Positions 11,137 through 21,454 of a stretch of 64,000 nt of DNA are shown here, piece after piece. How positions within the stretch are numbered: position 1 is the stretch's first letter; each line of letters begins with the position of its first letter. A program made the translations under genes and the position numbers. A model generated the notes under the pieces. It was not told where the DNA came from, did not search any database, and saw only the letters and a program-made list of their open reading frames with translations. Source of the DNA: Symbiodinium natans (lineage: Eukaryota > Sar > Dinophyceae > Suessiales > Symbiodiniaceae); assembly GCA_905221605.1 (NCBI GenBank), contig CAJNDS010002421.1, positions 328,926-392,925 on the forward strand, given 5' to 3'.

Positions 11137-11388
11137 CCAGAGCTCCGAATCAGCAGCATCACGCTTCTCGGGAGCCTCCACATCCCCGGCTTTTTCTGGG
11201 ATTTGCCCCCGCCGGCTTCGTTCGAGAACCCATTTTAGGGTTAGGGTTTGGGGTTAGGGTTATAAGGGTTTAGGGTTTAGGGTTCAGGGTTCAGGGTTTC
11301 GGGTTTGGGGTTTAGGGTTTGGGGCGCTAGTAGTTCTTAAATTTTAGTCTGCGATCCTCGGTTTGGTTTTTGTTTTGGTCCTCTCAAG

Positions 11389-14300
11389 GGACTACCCTTG
11401 GGTTCAAGGACAAAGCATTACTGGAAATCTTCCTGACGCCCCAAGGGTTTAGGGTTTAGGGTTTAGGGTTTAGGGTTTAGGGTTTAGGGTTTAGGGTTTA
11501 GGGTTTAGGGAGGGTTTTGGGGTAACCCTTCCCCCTCCCGGCGCTATGGCCTGATGGGGCAACACCCAGGGGACAATTCGACACAGGTTTTCGGAGGCTA
11601 ATGCGGGGTTCCCGGGTCTGGACGCTTTACGGTTTCGTTGTGGGGGTGAAGTCTGTTTAGGAGGGGACCATTCCTTTTACTTGCTGGTCCTTGCGAGGGA
11701 ATGAGGGAACTAGGGACCTTTACATCCTCTATCTTGCCCTTTAAGGGGTTTTCCTTTTCCCTCGCGCCCTTCCAAGAGCCAGTAATTAAGCTTAGCTGAG
11801 AGTCCTGCACGTGCAAGCCGGCGCAAAATCGTGGTCATGCCCTCTTCCATACCCTAAACCCTAAACCCTAAACCCTAAACCCTAAACCCTGAACCCTAAA
11901 GCCTAAACCCTAAACCCCAAACCCTAAACCCTAACCCCTAAACCCCTAAACCCCTAAACCCCTAAACCCCTAAACCCCTAAACCCCGAAACCCCGAAACC
12001 CCTAAACCCCTGAACCCCTGAACGCCTGAACCCCGAAACCCCTAAACCCCTGAACCCCTAAACCCCTAACCCCCTAACCCCCTAAACCCCTAAACCGCCC
12101 TAAACCCCTAAGTAGTTAAACCCTAAAGTAGTTCACTATAGAATCCTGAATATGTCGCAGCTACGATGCCAACTGTGGGCTTAGGGCTTGTGGGTCCTTG
12201 CAGGGTCTGGGGTTTAGGGTTTAGGGCTAGGGTTTAGGGTTTAGGGTTTAGGGTTTAGGGTTTAGGGTTTAGGGTTTAGGGTTTAGGGTTTAGGGTTTAG
12301 GGTTTAGGGTTTGGGGTTTGGGGTTTGGGGTTTGGGGTTTGGGGTTTGGGGTTTGGGGTTTAGGTTTTAGCGCCCTTCTGGTCCAGGAAACAGCCGGGAT
12401 TTCCCACACGCCTTGCCCCGCACTGAGGACGCCTCGCTCAGCGACCGGTTCGTCGTACGCACAGAAGGCGGATGTTTAGGGTTTAGGGTTTAGGGTTTAG
12501 GGTTTAGAGGTTTAGGGTTTGGGGTTTAGGGTTTAGGGTTTATTGTTTAGGGTTTAGGGTTTAGGGTTTAGGGTTCAGGGGGGTAGGGGTTCGGGGTTAG
12601 GGTATAATAGACCCTAGAAACCCCTCTTACTCATGTAAGCACTGGTAAATGGTAACTGAGATCTTACAACACAAAGCAGCGGCGACTCTTAAGTTATCAT
12701 TCAGCGCTCGTATGCAATATGGCTCTATGTGCAGCTTGACATTAAAAAGCTTCAGATGCAAGATATAAAGAATGAGGAAGGGGGGCATGGGGTTGTAACG
12801 AATGTACAGAAATTCAAGGGTTTCGGGATTTCAGGGTTTCAGAATGTAGGGTTTTTCGGGCTGTGCGAGATGCCCTTGCACCCTCAACCCTAAACCCTAA
12901 ACCTAACCCGCAGAAGGTCAGCCAGCTGTCATGGCCACAAGTAGGCAGAAGTGTTTATCGGGTTTGCTCTTGAGAGGAAGCAGCCCTAAACCCTAACACC
13001 CTGACACAGGCGACAAAAGCATCTTCCTCATATCCGAGGCGCGCTTGAGTAAGAACCCAAGGAGGTTTAGGGTTGAGGGTTTAGAGTTTAGGGTTTAGGG
13101 GTCTCTAAGCACTGGCCTCTTGGTCACACGACCCGACCCGCTCATGTTTAGGCTCCCCCCGAATTTTGAGAAGTGATCATGTCGTCACGTCTTGCCTGAA
13201 CCCCTAAGCCCTATGCCCTGAACCTGAAACACCTAAGCCCCCGAACTTCTAAACCCTCAGACCTAAACCCCCAAACTTCTAACCCCTAAGCCCTAAACCC
13301 TAAACCCCAAACCCCAAACCCTAAACCCAAACCCTAAACCCTAAACCCCAAAACCCCAAACCCTAAACCGCCTTTCTATGGCACGAATGTTGCATCAGAG
13401 CCTGCCGGTTCCCAGGGTGCCAGGCGCCTTCTGCAGCAGGAGGTCGGCATCTCAGCCATGCGAGGGGTTTAGGGTTTAGGGTTTTGGGTTTAGGGTTTGG
13501 GGTTTAGGGTTTAGGGTTTAGGATGATAGGGTTTAGGCTTTAGGGGTTTAGGGTTTAGGGTTTCGAGTTTAGTGCTGCTGCAGCGTAAGTTGTTATTAGG
13601 TGTTTGCAGCTTGTGTGGAGAGGCTTCAACGCCGACCGCAGGCATAGGAGGTCGGAAGGGAATCTACACTGCGACCCACTAAACCCTCAACCCCAAGCCC
13701 TACGCCCTGCTTGCTTGAAACATTGGGATGTTCCCCGTTTTTCTAACAGTCCTTTATCGCGATTACACTCGGGGGTACTGTAATCCCTATGAAGGACTGT
13801 TAGTACGGGGGGGAGCATCCCAACCCTAAACCTCAAGCCCAAAGCCAGAGGCCTTAAGCCCTAATAACCCTACGTGAAGCTATCCTCGGAACAGACGCTG
13901 CTCACCTTTAACCTTTGTGGGGTATGACAATCCCTATGTAACCTGACATGTTATCCCTTAGTTCCCCTAGGATGCGGGACAACTATAGGGCTAGAGTGAA
14001 CTACAGAGAGACAGAGAGGCAGAAACAGACAGAGGGAGAGAGTGCGTGCGTATATAAGTGGTTCAAGGGAATCAGAGCAATCCTACCCCAGAGCCAAGCC
14101 ACAGCGCCTGGCAACAACCCCCCCCCCCCACCCCGGCCCATTCCCCAAAAAGACGCCAAAGCAAGTCCCGGCATAAGAATCCCTTAGAATGCGGCACCCA
14201 ATATTTAGGGTACCCCAAAAGGGATCATAATTTTGACAGCCACCCAAATCCTTAATTCCATTTCACCAGCCAGTAGGATATGTTGGGAAGGTCAAGCTTC

Positions 14301-15206
14301 CAACTCGAATGGCGACGCGCTGAGACTCGCGGGGCCATGTGCAAGTGGGTCCAGCATCTGCACTTTCTTGGTGGTCCGACTTGTGTGCTGACGACCGCAT
14401 TCCTAAACCCTCAACCCCTAAACCCTAAACCCTTCACCCTAAACCCTTCACCCTAAACCCTAAACCCTGAACCCCTAAACCCTAAACCCGAATCACGCCC
14501 CGAAAAGCCTGCACCAACGTCGTTGGCTTCCTAGGTCATGTGCGGAGTTCTTGCTTTCCAAAGGACCCTGCCACACGAAACTCTGTTTCAAGGGGGCAAA
14601 GAAAGCCTGGATAGGAGCCACGGGCCCCCGAACTAGGGGTTTAGGGTTTAGGGTTTAGGGTTTAGGGTATAGGGTTTAGGGTTTAGGGTTTAGTGTTTAG
14701 GGTTTAGGGTCATATACTCTGCACTGTGAGCCATAAACATTTTCGGGTTCATCTTGGCCGCAAAGGGAGGGACAACAGCGTGACCGGCCAGACCTTGGTA
14801 AGTTCGATTTAGGGTTTAGGGTTTGGGTGTCGGTGAGTTCCGTTGAATTGTTCGTTCTTCTTCCTGCCTGCTTGCTGTGTTGAGCTGCTGCCCCCAAAAA
14901 GCATGCTGTGTCCAAGAAATGTTGCCATAATGTTCCCAAACATCCCGAAGCACTAAACCCGAAACCCTATAAGCGCCCTAAAACAAACATGCCCTAAATC
15001 AAACCCCAGCCCTATAAACCCTATAAACCTCAAAATCTAAACCCGAAACCCTAAACCCTAAACCCTAAACCCTATACCCTATAAGCCCTAAACCCTAAAC
15101 CCGAAAACCTATAAGCCCTAAACCCTAAACCCGAAACCGCCCCCGAAGTGCAGGACGGGAGCACATCACGAACGCGCCTTACCCTGGCGTTTGGCCAGGG
15201 GGCCAG
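11389..15206 (+). CDS. series of candidate exons
   Basis: Seven islands with acceptor, open frame and donor: 11389-11446 (TTLGFKDKALLEIFLTPQ); 12387-12470 (ETAGISHTPCPALRTPRSAT + GSSYAQKA); 13010-13048 (DKSIFLISEARL, donor gtaaga); 14291-14348 (QASNSNGDALRLAGPCAS); 14535-14609 (VMCGVLAFQRTLPHETLFQG + GKESL, GA-type donor gatagg); 14731-14797 (HKHFRVHLGRKGRDNSVTGQ + TL, donor gtaagt); 15154-15206 (DGSTSRTRLTLAFGQGA). The strongest splice signals are at 13010 and 14731. No family is recognised and phases were not all reconciled. Confidence 0.35.
11931..12120 (+). repeat. CCCCTAAA octamer block
   Basis: About 20 units of an 8-base variant with an extra C; some units carry GAAA or TGAA in place of TAAA. 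Together with the TTTTAGGG blocks it shows that both flanks of the heptamer vary in length by block. Confidence 0.8.
12226..12360 (+). repeat. TTTAGGG tract passing into TTTGGGG
   Basis: Twelve standard heptamers change abruptly at about 12310 to seven TTTGGGG units. The clean switch suggests block-wise amplification of one variant. Confidence 0.85.
13723..13823. mobile_element. TIR element, TTGGGATGTTCCC family, copy 1
   Basis: About 100 bp bounded by ttgggatgttcccc and its inverse ggggggagcatcccaa. Inside, tctaacagtcctttatcgcgatta is mirrored by taatccctatgaaggactgttagta, so nearly the whole element can form a hairpin. Non-coding. Related copies are at 21310, 47057, 54463, 59050 and 61885. 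Confidence 0.75.
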
Positions 15207-15212
15207 GTTGAC

Positions 15213-15342
15213 TGGGTTTAGGGTTTAGGGTTTAGGGTTTAGGGTTTAGGGTTTAGAGTTTAGGGTTTAGGGTTTAGGGTTTAGGGTTTAGGGTTTAGGG
15301 TTTAGGGTTTAGGGTTTAGGGTTTAGGGTTTAGGGTTTAGGG
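15213..15342 (+). repeat. TTTAGGG tract
   Basis: Eighteen G-strand heptamers with one changed unit, running directly into the inverted-repeat element at 15346. Confidence 0.9.
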
Positions 15343-15345
15343 CTA

Positions 15346-15551
15346 CTTGGAGGTTCATGGTACTTATTAACCAATTACAACTGTACTTAGAACTGTACTT
15401 ATAGCCATATTAGGGCACTTAAGGGGCTTATAAGTGGGTTAAATAACTGTACTTATGACTGTACTTAGAGCCATATTAGGGCACTTTAGGGGCTCATAAG
15501 TGGGTTATAAGTACACTTGTAATTGGTTCATAAGTACCATGAACCTCCAAG
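15346..15551. mobile_element. inverted-repeat element, CTTGGAGGTTCATGG family, copy 1
   Basis: 206 bp bounded by cttggaggttcatggtactta and the exact inverse ending accatgaacctccaag. The interior holds a direct duplication (ctgtactta...gccatattagggcactt appears twice). It is non-coding and MITE-like. The left end contains GT (ggag|gttc) and the right end is AG, so the element could be spliced out as an intron. Confidence 0.75.
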
Positions 15552-15589
15552 TAGGGCCTTGTGGGAGCTGAGGCTTGGAAGGTTTGTGG

Positions 15590-15760
15590 GGCTTATAGGG
15601 TTTGTAGAGGCTTTACAGGGTTTGTAGGGTTTATTGGGTTTATAGGGCTTATAGGGTTTATAGGGTTTGTAGGGTTTATAGGGTTTGTAGGGTTTGTAGG
15701 TTTTATAGGGTTTGAAGGGTTTGTAGGGTTCGTAGGGTTTATTTAGGTGGTTCGTAGGTT
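15590..15760 (+). repeat. GGGTTTATA/GGGTTTGTA block
   Basis: About 17 nonamers alternate between gggtttata and gggtttgta. Translations give KPYKPYKPY on one strand and GFIGFVGFI on the other; these ORFs are repeat artefacts. Confidence 0.8.
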
Positions 15761-16072
15761 TATGTAGTGGGCGGTGTTGGAGTTGGGGTGGGTAGATCTG
15801 CAGAGAAACGCGCGCTCGCAAAGCGCACTTCCGTTTGGCACGCCGTAAACCCTAGACCCTCTCAACCCTACACCCGAAAGTGTATGGTTGAAGGGCCCCT
15901 AAACGGCTGTAAACCCCATAAACCCCAACAAGAACCCTGTAAGCCAAGCAAAATACACCCAAGCTCTATCAATCCTACAAACCCGCAATAAGTCAAACCC
16001 TAAACCCTAAACCCTAAACCCTAAACCCTAAACCCCAAACCCTAAACCCTAAACCCTAAACCCAGCAAACAG

Positions 16073-17808
16073 GCCCAAGAAGGCTTGGCACAGCTGTCGA
16101 CCCTGGGGCTAAAGCGGCGCCTGGCCTGCCGGAGGCCTGGGTTTAGGGTTTAGGGTTTAGGGTTTATTTGGGGTTTAGGGTTTAGGGTTTAGGGTTTAGG
16201 GTTCAGGGTTTAGGGTTTAGGGTTTAGGGTTTAGGTTTAGGGTTTAGGGTTTAGGGTTTAGGGTTTCGGGTTTTAGGGTTTCGGGTTTTAGGGTTTAGGG
16301 TTTAGGGTTTTGCTGTAAACGGGCGTAGATGCTGTGAAGCTTAGGGCGTAGATGCTGTGAAGGTTAGGATGCAGCAGAGGCTCGAAAGCCTTGTCAGGTG
16401 CGAAGATCAGCTCTGGCCCGATTGTGGAAGGCCACATAAAATTTAAAACCTTTTTCCCGCCCCACGCCATCCAAGGCGGCAAAGCCACCCTAACCTATTC
16501 CTGTTTCGGGTCTAGGCCTTCAGGACAATAGCGTACTTTTAATAAAGCGTCTTCCGTCACTAATACTTGCTTACAGCCAAGGGCAAGGTTCCAGGCCAAG
16601 CAGTTTCACACAGGTTAGGGTCGTCCCAGAAAGGAGGCGGTTTCAGACACTCAAGAAGGCCCAAGAGGAGGGTGTCAGAGGGCTCAGGAAAGTCTCCGGG
16701 GGCCTTCCGAAGCCCCCAACCTCCAGGGTTCAGGGCTTAGGGTTTAGGGTTTAGGGTTCCCCCCCCCCACCAAAACACGGACCTTCATTTGGGAACCTAC
16801 TGCCCACGCTTCATTTCGGATGCTTGGCTTTGAAAAGCAGCTGTCCCAGGTGTTTAGACGGCTCCAACCCGGTATCTTCCTCGGGTTGAGGGGTTCAGGG
16901 GTTCAGGGGTTCAGGGTTAAGGGGTTTAGGGTTTAGGGTTTGTGGATCTTATCTCTGGCAGTTGCAAATCGAAAGCCAAGTGGGCTTCATGAAGGTCTTC
17001 ACTTGCAGAGTCCAAAAACGCAAAAGCCTGCAGCCCTCCCAGTCCCCCGAAAACAAAAACCCCGAACCTATTCAACCCTAGACCCTAAACCCTAAACCCT
17101 AAACCCTAAACCCTAAACCCTAAACCCTAAACTTTCTAAACCTATTCCACCCTAAACCCTGAACCCGAAACCATGAATCCAAAACAGGTCCCTGCTACTG
17201 CGCCTTCTGGCGGAGAAAGAGCTGACTGCTGCCGAGGCGACGTTAGCGAGGGGGGGGGGGGGTAGAGTCCCTGGCTGCTGGGTTTAGGAGTTACAGTTTA
17301 GGTCAGGGCTTAGTTGCGGTTTAGGTTTCGGGTTTTTTGTCCCTGGGCGTACCTTCATTTACAAGGGGTTGAGCGTTTAGGTTTTAGGGTTTAGGGTTTG
17401 GAGCAAGAGATGACCCAGCCGCAACTTCCTTGTTCTCAGTGGGGACTTGCGGGGACGAGAGCAGTGAGTTCGGGATGTTCCCCCTTATACTAAGAGTCCT
17501 TCATAGGGATTATAGTAAGCCGCTCCACCCCGACACGTTCCAAACAAACCTCCAGACCCCCAGAAACATAAACTCTAGACCCTAGGACCCTAAGCCCTAA
17601 ACCTTGAAAAACAACGAACCCTGAGATGATTAGGGCTTAGAGTTTAGGGTTTCGGGTTTAGGGTTTAGGGTTTAGGGTTTAGGGCTAAACCCTTAGGGTT
17701 TAGCCCTAAACCCTAAACCCAAAACCCCAAACTCCCTGAATGGTCATTCGAGTGGCATGTTCCGAGGCTCGGGAGGCTGAGGGCCGCGGCGAGCTACAGG
17801 GCTTGCAG
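16073..17808 (+). CDS. series of candidate exons, helical protein
   Basis: Islands with splice signals: 16073-16134 (AQEGLAQLSTLGLKRRLACR); 16614-16697 (VRVVPERRRFQTLKKAQEEG + VRGLRKVS); 16838-16871 (QLSQVFRRLQP, donor gtatct); 16962-16994 (LQIESQVGFMK, donor gtcttc); 17188-17250 (SLLLRLLAEKELTAAEATLA); 17440-17463 (WGLAGTRA, donor gtgagt); 17753-17808 (ACSEAREAEGRGELQGLQ, GC donor). Several look amphipathic-helical, consistent with one coiled-coil protein, but no family is recognised. Confidence 0.4.
17471..17520. mobile_element. half copy of the TTGGGATGTTCCC element
   Basis: Only the left arm is present (cgggatgttcccccttatactaagagtccttcatagggatta). The right TIR is missing, so this is a truncated relic directly downstream of the gtgagt donor of the 17440 island. 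Confidence 0.6.
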
Positions 17809-17855
17809 GCGCTTCGCCCCCCGCCCCCCGCCCCCCCCCCCCCACCCCACCGGGT

Positions 17856-17920
17856 TTAGGGTTTAGGGTTTAGGGTTTAGGGTTTAGGGTTTAGGGTTGA
17901 GGGTTTAGGGTTTAGGGTTC
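17856..17920 (+). repeat. TTTAGGG tract after a poly-C run
   Basis: Nine heptamers follow a C-rich run at 17817-17850. Confidence 0.85.
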
Positions 17921-18180
17921 CCAAAACCTGATTTAGGCTTGGGGCCCAGAAAGGGTACCCTTCTGGGGTCGAAAGGGAGGGTTTTTGGTAGCCAAGAGAG
18001 AATTAGAGAGATACACGCTCTCTTTTTGATTGATTCGCTCATTGACTCGCTGAGCTCATTGTCAGTTGAGATACGTGTAACTGAAAATCAGCATCTGTAA
18101 AGGTTTCCCTGCTTCGCATTACCTAGTGGTTTAGGGTTTAGGGTTTAGGGTTTAGGGTTTAGGGTTTAGGGTTTAGAGAG

Positions 18181-19574
18181 GCTCTATCCGATGAGCACGG
18201 CCTCAAACCGGGCTCTGTGTCATTGACGCTGCTCCCGGACGTGGAAGAGGCCAAATGGGAGGTGCTGTGAGCTTTTGCTGATATGGGAGGTTACGAAAAT
18301 AAGGGACCCCCTAAATAGTAGCATGCCCTGATAATCAGGCCCCCAATAAGGTACCCCCCCTCCCCCCCGCCCCGCAATAGCGTAAACCCCCGTACTTATG
18401 ATTGATCCTAAACCTTAAGCCCTAGACCCTAAACCCTAAACCATCCTAAACCCTAAACTCTAAACGATGGCGAAGCCCTGCACTGAACGCAGCTCTGGTG
18501 GCGTAGCCGCAGTGAAGAGGCGAGGTCACATTGCAGCATTTTGGCAACCGAGTCCTTCACATTCCAACTGTCCTGCAACTGGGTTTAGGGTTTAGGGTTT
18601 AGGGTTTAGGGTTTAGGGTTTAGGGTTTAGGGTTTACCGAGCCATGGCGTGCTGCGCTCAACCGGAAGAGGGTGAGCTTGTCACGCTTGATGCCACCAAG
18701 CTCGATGTGCAGATGCGGCCGGAAGGAGGGGAATCACTTGCCCGAGCTTCCCCCCGGGGTTTAGGGTGTAGGGTTTAGGGCTTAGGGCTTAGGGCTTAGG
18801 GCTTAGGGTTTAGGGAAGCTTCGCATGCGTCCCAAAGCTACGACATCCACGCCTTGATGCGCGCGCTGGGCCAGCAGTGTTCTGTTCGTCTTTGCCTGAA
18901 AGCCGTGCCGCGTGACCATGAACGTGCTCGTTTCCAGAGGGAAGCGATTGCAGGTCCAGCATGGGGTTTAGGGTTTAGGGTTTAGGGTTTAGGGTTTAGG
19001 GTTTAGGGTTTAGGGTTTAGGGTTTAGGGTTTAGGGTTTAGGGTTCAATTTGAAGTTGGGCACCCTTTCTGGACCTGCCTGACTTCATGTGCAAGCTGTT
19101 GGCTAGTGAAGCATGGCGGACTACGAGTTCTGGAAGAGCTCAGCGAATGTTAAGCGCTTCTTTTGGCACAGGTTGTTTTTTGAACCCTAAACCCTAAACC
19201 CTAAACCCTAAACCCTAAACCCTAAACCCTAAACCCTAAACCCTAAACCCTAAACCCTAAAACATCACCCGATCTGTCTTCCAGTTGTAAGAGTTGGGCA
19301 TGCTACCTCCTTTGAAATGAAGGGCCACGCAGCTTGTGGCACGTCTTGCCCGTCCCTGCGTGTGGTTCTGAAGATTCTGCAGGTGCGGACTGTGCTGGCT
19401 TAGGGTTTAGGGTTTAGGGTTTAGGGTTTAGGGTTTAGGGTTTAGGGTTTAGGGTTTAGGGTTTAGGGTTTAGGGTTTAGGGTTTAGGGTTTAGGGTTTA
19501 GGGTTAAGCCGGCACACCTTTCTGAGTATGTGAGCTCCCAGACAACGACGAATGCTGAGATCGCAGAGCGAAAT
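18181..19574 (+). CDS. candidate multi-exon gene segment ending in a stop
   Basis: Candidate exons: 18181-18261 (27 codons, ALSDEHGLKPGSVSLTLLPD + VEEAKWE, donor gtgctg); 18537-18583 (HFGNRVLHIPTVLQL); 18642-18758 (AMACCAQPEEGELVTLDATK...); 18819-18953 (SHASQSYDIHALMRALGQQC...REAIA); 19096-19171 (LLASEAWRTTSSGRAQRMLS); 19285-19382 (VVRVGHATSFEMKGHAACGT...LKILQ, donor gtgcgg); 19530-19574 (TTTNAEIAERNACLL, TGA). The joints 18583/18642, 19171/19285 and 19382/19530 are in phase. No family recognised. A competing frame at 19113 (MADYEFWKSSANVKRFFWH) is open but not in phase with the next exon. Confidence 0.45.
18963..19043 (+). repeat. TTTAGGG tract
   Basis: Eleven G-strand heptamers begin 10 bases after the candidate donor at 18954. 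Confidence 0.9.
19184..19261 (+). repeat. CCCTAAA tract
   Basis: Eleven C-strand heptamers end 24 bases before the acceptor at 19284 (gatctgtcttccag). Confidence 0.9.
19400..19505 (+). repeat. TTTAGGG tract
   Basis: Fifteen perfect G-strand heptamers. Confidence 0.9.
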
Positions 19575-19720
19575 GCCTGCTTGCTCTGACTTGTTCCATG
19601 CATCCTTGCGTGGCGGATGCTTCTGCCCCAACAGCCACCCTAAACCCTAAACCCTAAACCCTAAACCCCAAACCCTAAACCCTAAACCATGAACCCTGAA
19701 CCCTAAACCGCACAAATCAG

Positions 19721-20791
19721 AAAGAAGAACCGCTAACTTCGGATGCCAACGAGGAGTCTGCGGAGTTACCTCCTTACGCCGTGGCGGCCGGGGACTCGTG
19801 TCAGGTTTAGAGGGTTTAGGGGTTAATTAGAGTTTAGGGTTGGGGGTTTAGGGTTTGAGGGTGTTTGGGGTTTAGGATGCAATATTCAACGTAAACTCTG
19901 TACAAATGTTTGGGTTTAGTGGGGCAGGGTGACACGCACGTGTCGTTTCCGCCATCAAAATTTGCACTTAATTATTTCTGGAATCTGTGACTGTTTCCCG
20001 AATCTGGGGTGTCGAAATCACGGCTTCATGAAGGAAGCCCCTCACCCCCTGACGGAGGAACTTTTTGGAAGGGGTAGACAGTACCGAGTCAAGTAGGAAC
20101 AATGGATAATGGATATACAATTCAAAAGAAAAAGAGATCCTGGAAGGGTAGCCCTAAACCCTAAACCCTAAACCCTAAACCCTAAACCCTAAACCCTAAA
20201 CCCTAAACCCTAAACCCTAAACCCTAAACCCTAAACCCTAAACCCTAAACCCTACATGCCCCCGAAAGCATCCCAGGCCTCCTTGTCCGAGAGTGCTCTC
20301 GAGTTGGCGCTCTCCCAGGCTGACCTGGCATCCTTGGCTGAGGCTGGTGGGGGGGGGGGGGGGGGGGAGTTGGGGTTTAGGGTTGAGGGTTGAGGGTTTA
20401 GGGTTTAGGGTTTAGGAATCAGGGTTTAGGGTTTGGCGTTTAGGGCACAGACCACAGGGTTGAGGGTTGAGGGTTTAGTTTGGGGATTTGTGGGCTCAGG
20501 GGGGCGACATCTTTCTGAAGGGCATACGCGTGGTCAGTGGGCTCAGCAGCCTAAGCCCCGACAGCCATACCTTGAGCCGCAAATTTCCAAAGCCCTAAAC
20601 CCTGAACCCTAAACCCTAAACCCTAAACCCTAAACCCTAAACCCTAAACCCTAAACCCTAAACCCTAAACCCTAAACCCTAAACCCTAAACCCTAAACCC
20701 TATCCTCAATGCTCCTGCCCAGGATTTGAACGGCCAGCCTGCAGTACATGCGATTCTCAGCACGGCAGCATCCAAGGAAGAAGCTTCCTGA
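19721..20791 (+). CDS. series of candidate exons ending in a stop
   Basis: 19721-19804: acceptor cacaaatcag, 28 codons starting KEEPLTSDANEESAELPPYA, donor gtttag. 20277-20342: ASLSESALELALSQADLASL + AE, GC donor. 20500-20575: GGDIFLKGIRVVSGLSSLSP + DSHTL, GC donor. 20723-20791: acceptor ctcctgcccag, DLNGQPAVHAILSTAASKEE + AS and TGA, or an earlier gtacat donor. The frames are clean but no family is recognised. Each island is preceded or followed by a telomere-type tract. Confidence 0.4.
20153..20250 (+). repeat. CCCTAAA tract
   Basis: Fourteen C-strand heptamers ending 26 bases before the acceptor at 20276. Confidence 0.9.
20600..20701 (+). repeat. CCCTAAA tract
   Basis: Fourteen or more C-strand heptamers, ending 21 bases before the acceptor at 20722. 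Confidence 0.9.
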
Positions 20792-21008
20792 AGTCTGAAG
20801 TCTTGAGCTCTTCTTCGGTTGCTTGCTTTCTGACTCAAGCTGCTCTTGTGCTTTGTGCTTCTAAACCCCAAGCCCTGAACCCTAAACCCTAAACCCTAAA
20901 CCCTAAACCCTAAACCCTAAACCCTAAACCCTAAACCCTAAAACCCAAAACCTTCCCTAAATCCTAAACCCTAAACCCCCCAAGTCCTTGAACCGCAGTA
21001 GGCCTCAG

Positions 21009-21235
21009 AGCCTTATCAAACCTTTCGCGAAGGAGCTGGGAGCAGACGAGGCCAGCAGCGTAGGGTTTAGGGTATCGAACCCGAACCCTAAAGCCTAAAC
21101 CCGAAGCGCTAAACCCTAAACCCTAAACTTATAAACCCGAAACCCTAGACCCTAAACCCTAAACCCTAAACCCTAAACCCTAAACCCTAAACCCTAAGCG
21201 TCGGAATGCAGGAGGATGGCGATGCCGAGGATTGA
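21009..21235 (+). CDS. two in-phase candidate exons, acidic C-terminus
   Basis: 21009-21059 (SLIKPFAKELGADEASS, donor gtaggg) joins in phase 0 to 21212-21235 (acceptor ggaatgcag, EDGDAED and TGA). The peptide end would be strongly acidic. The intron holds one telomere-type block (21121-21198). This may be the end of a gene, but the protein family is unknown. Confidence 0.4.
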
Positions 21236-21309
21236 GTCTCGACAGCCCAGCCGTTCGTGCAAAATGGGAAGACACCCCAAGTCCCCAAGTGACCCATGAG
21301 CCCCACCCC

Positions 21310-21356
21310 TTGGGATGTTCTAGGGAGTCTAGTAGGGGGAAGGGGGAACATCCCAA
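21310..21356. mobile_element. minimal copy of the TTGGGATGTTCCC element
   Basis: A 47-bp palindrome-like unit: ttgggatgttct at the left and gaacatcccaa at the right, with only about 25 bases between. It is probably an internally deleted member of the family at 13723. Confidence 0.65.
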
Positions 21357-21454
21357 CCTAAACCCTAAACCCTAAACCCTAAACCCTAAGCCGTAAGCCG
21401 TATGCCGTAAGCCCTAAGCCGTAAGATCTGAGCTCCTTGACCCTAACCCTGCAG

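Noticed and set aside
15528-15821. KPYKPYK repeat protein on the - strand and GFIGFVGFI membrane protein on the + strand
   Set aside because: Both are translations of the GGGTTTATA block, and the - frame also runs into the inverted-repeat element.
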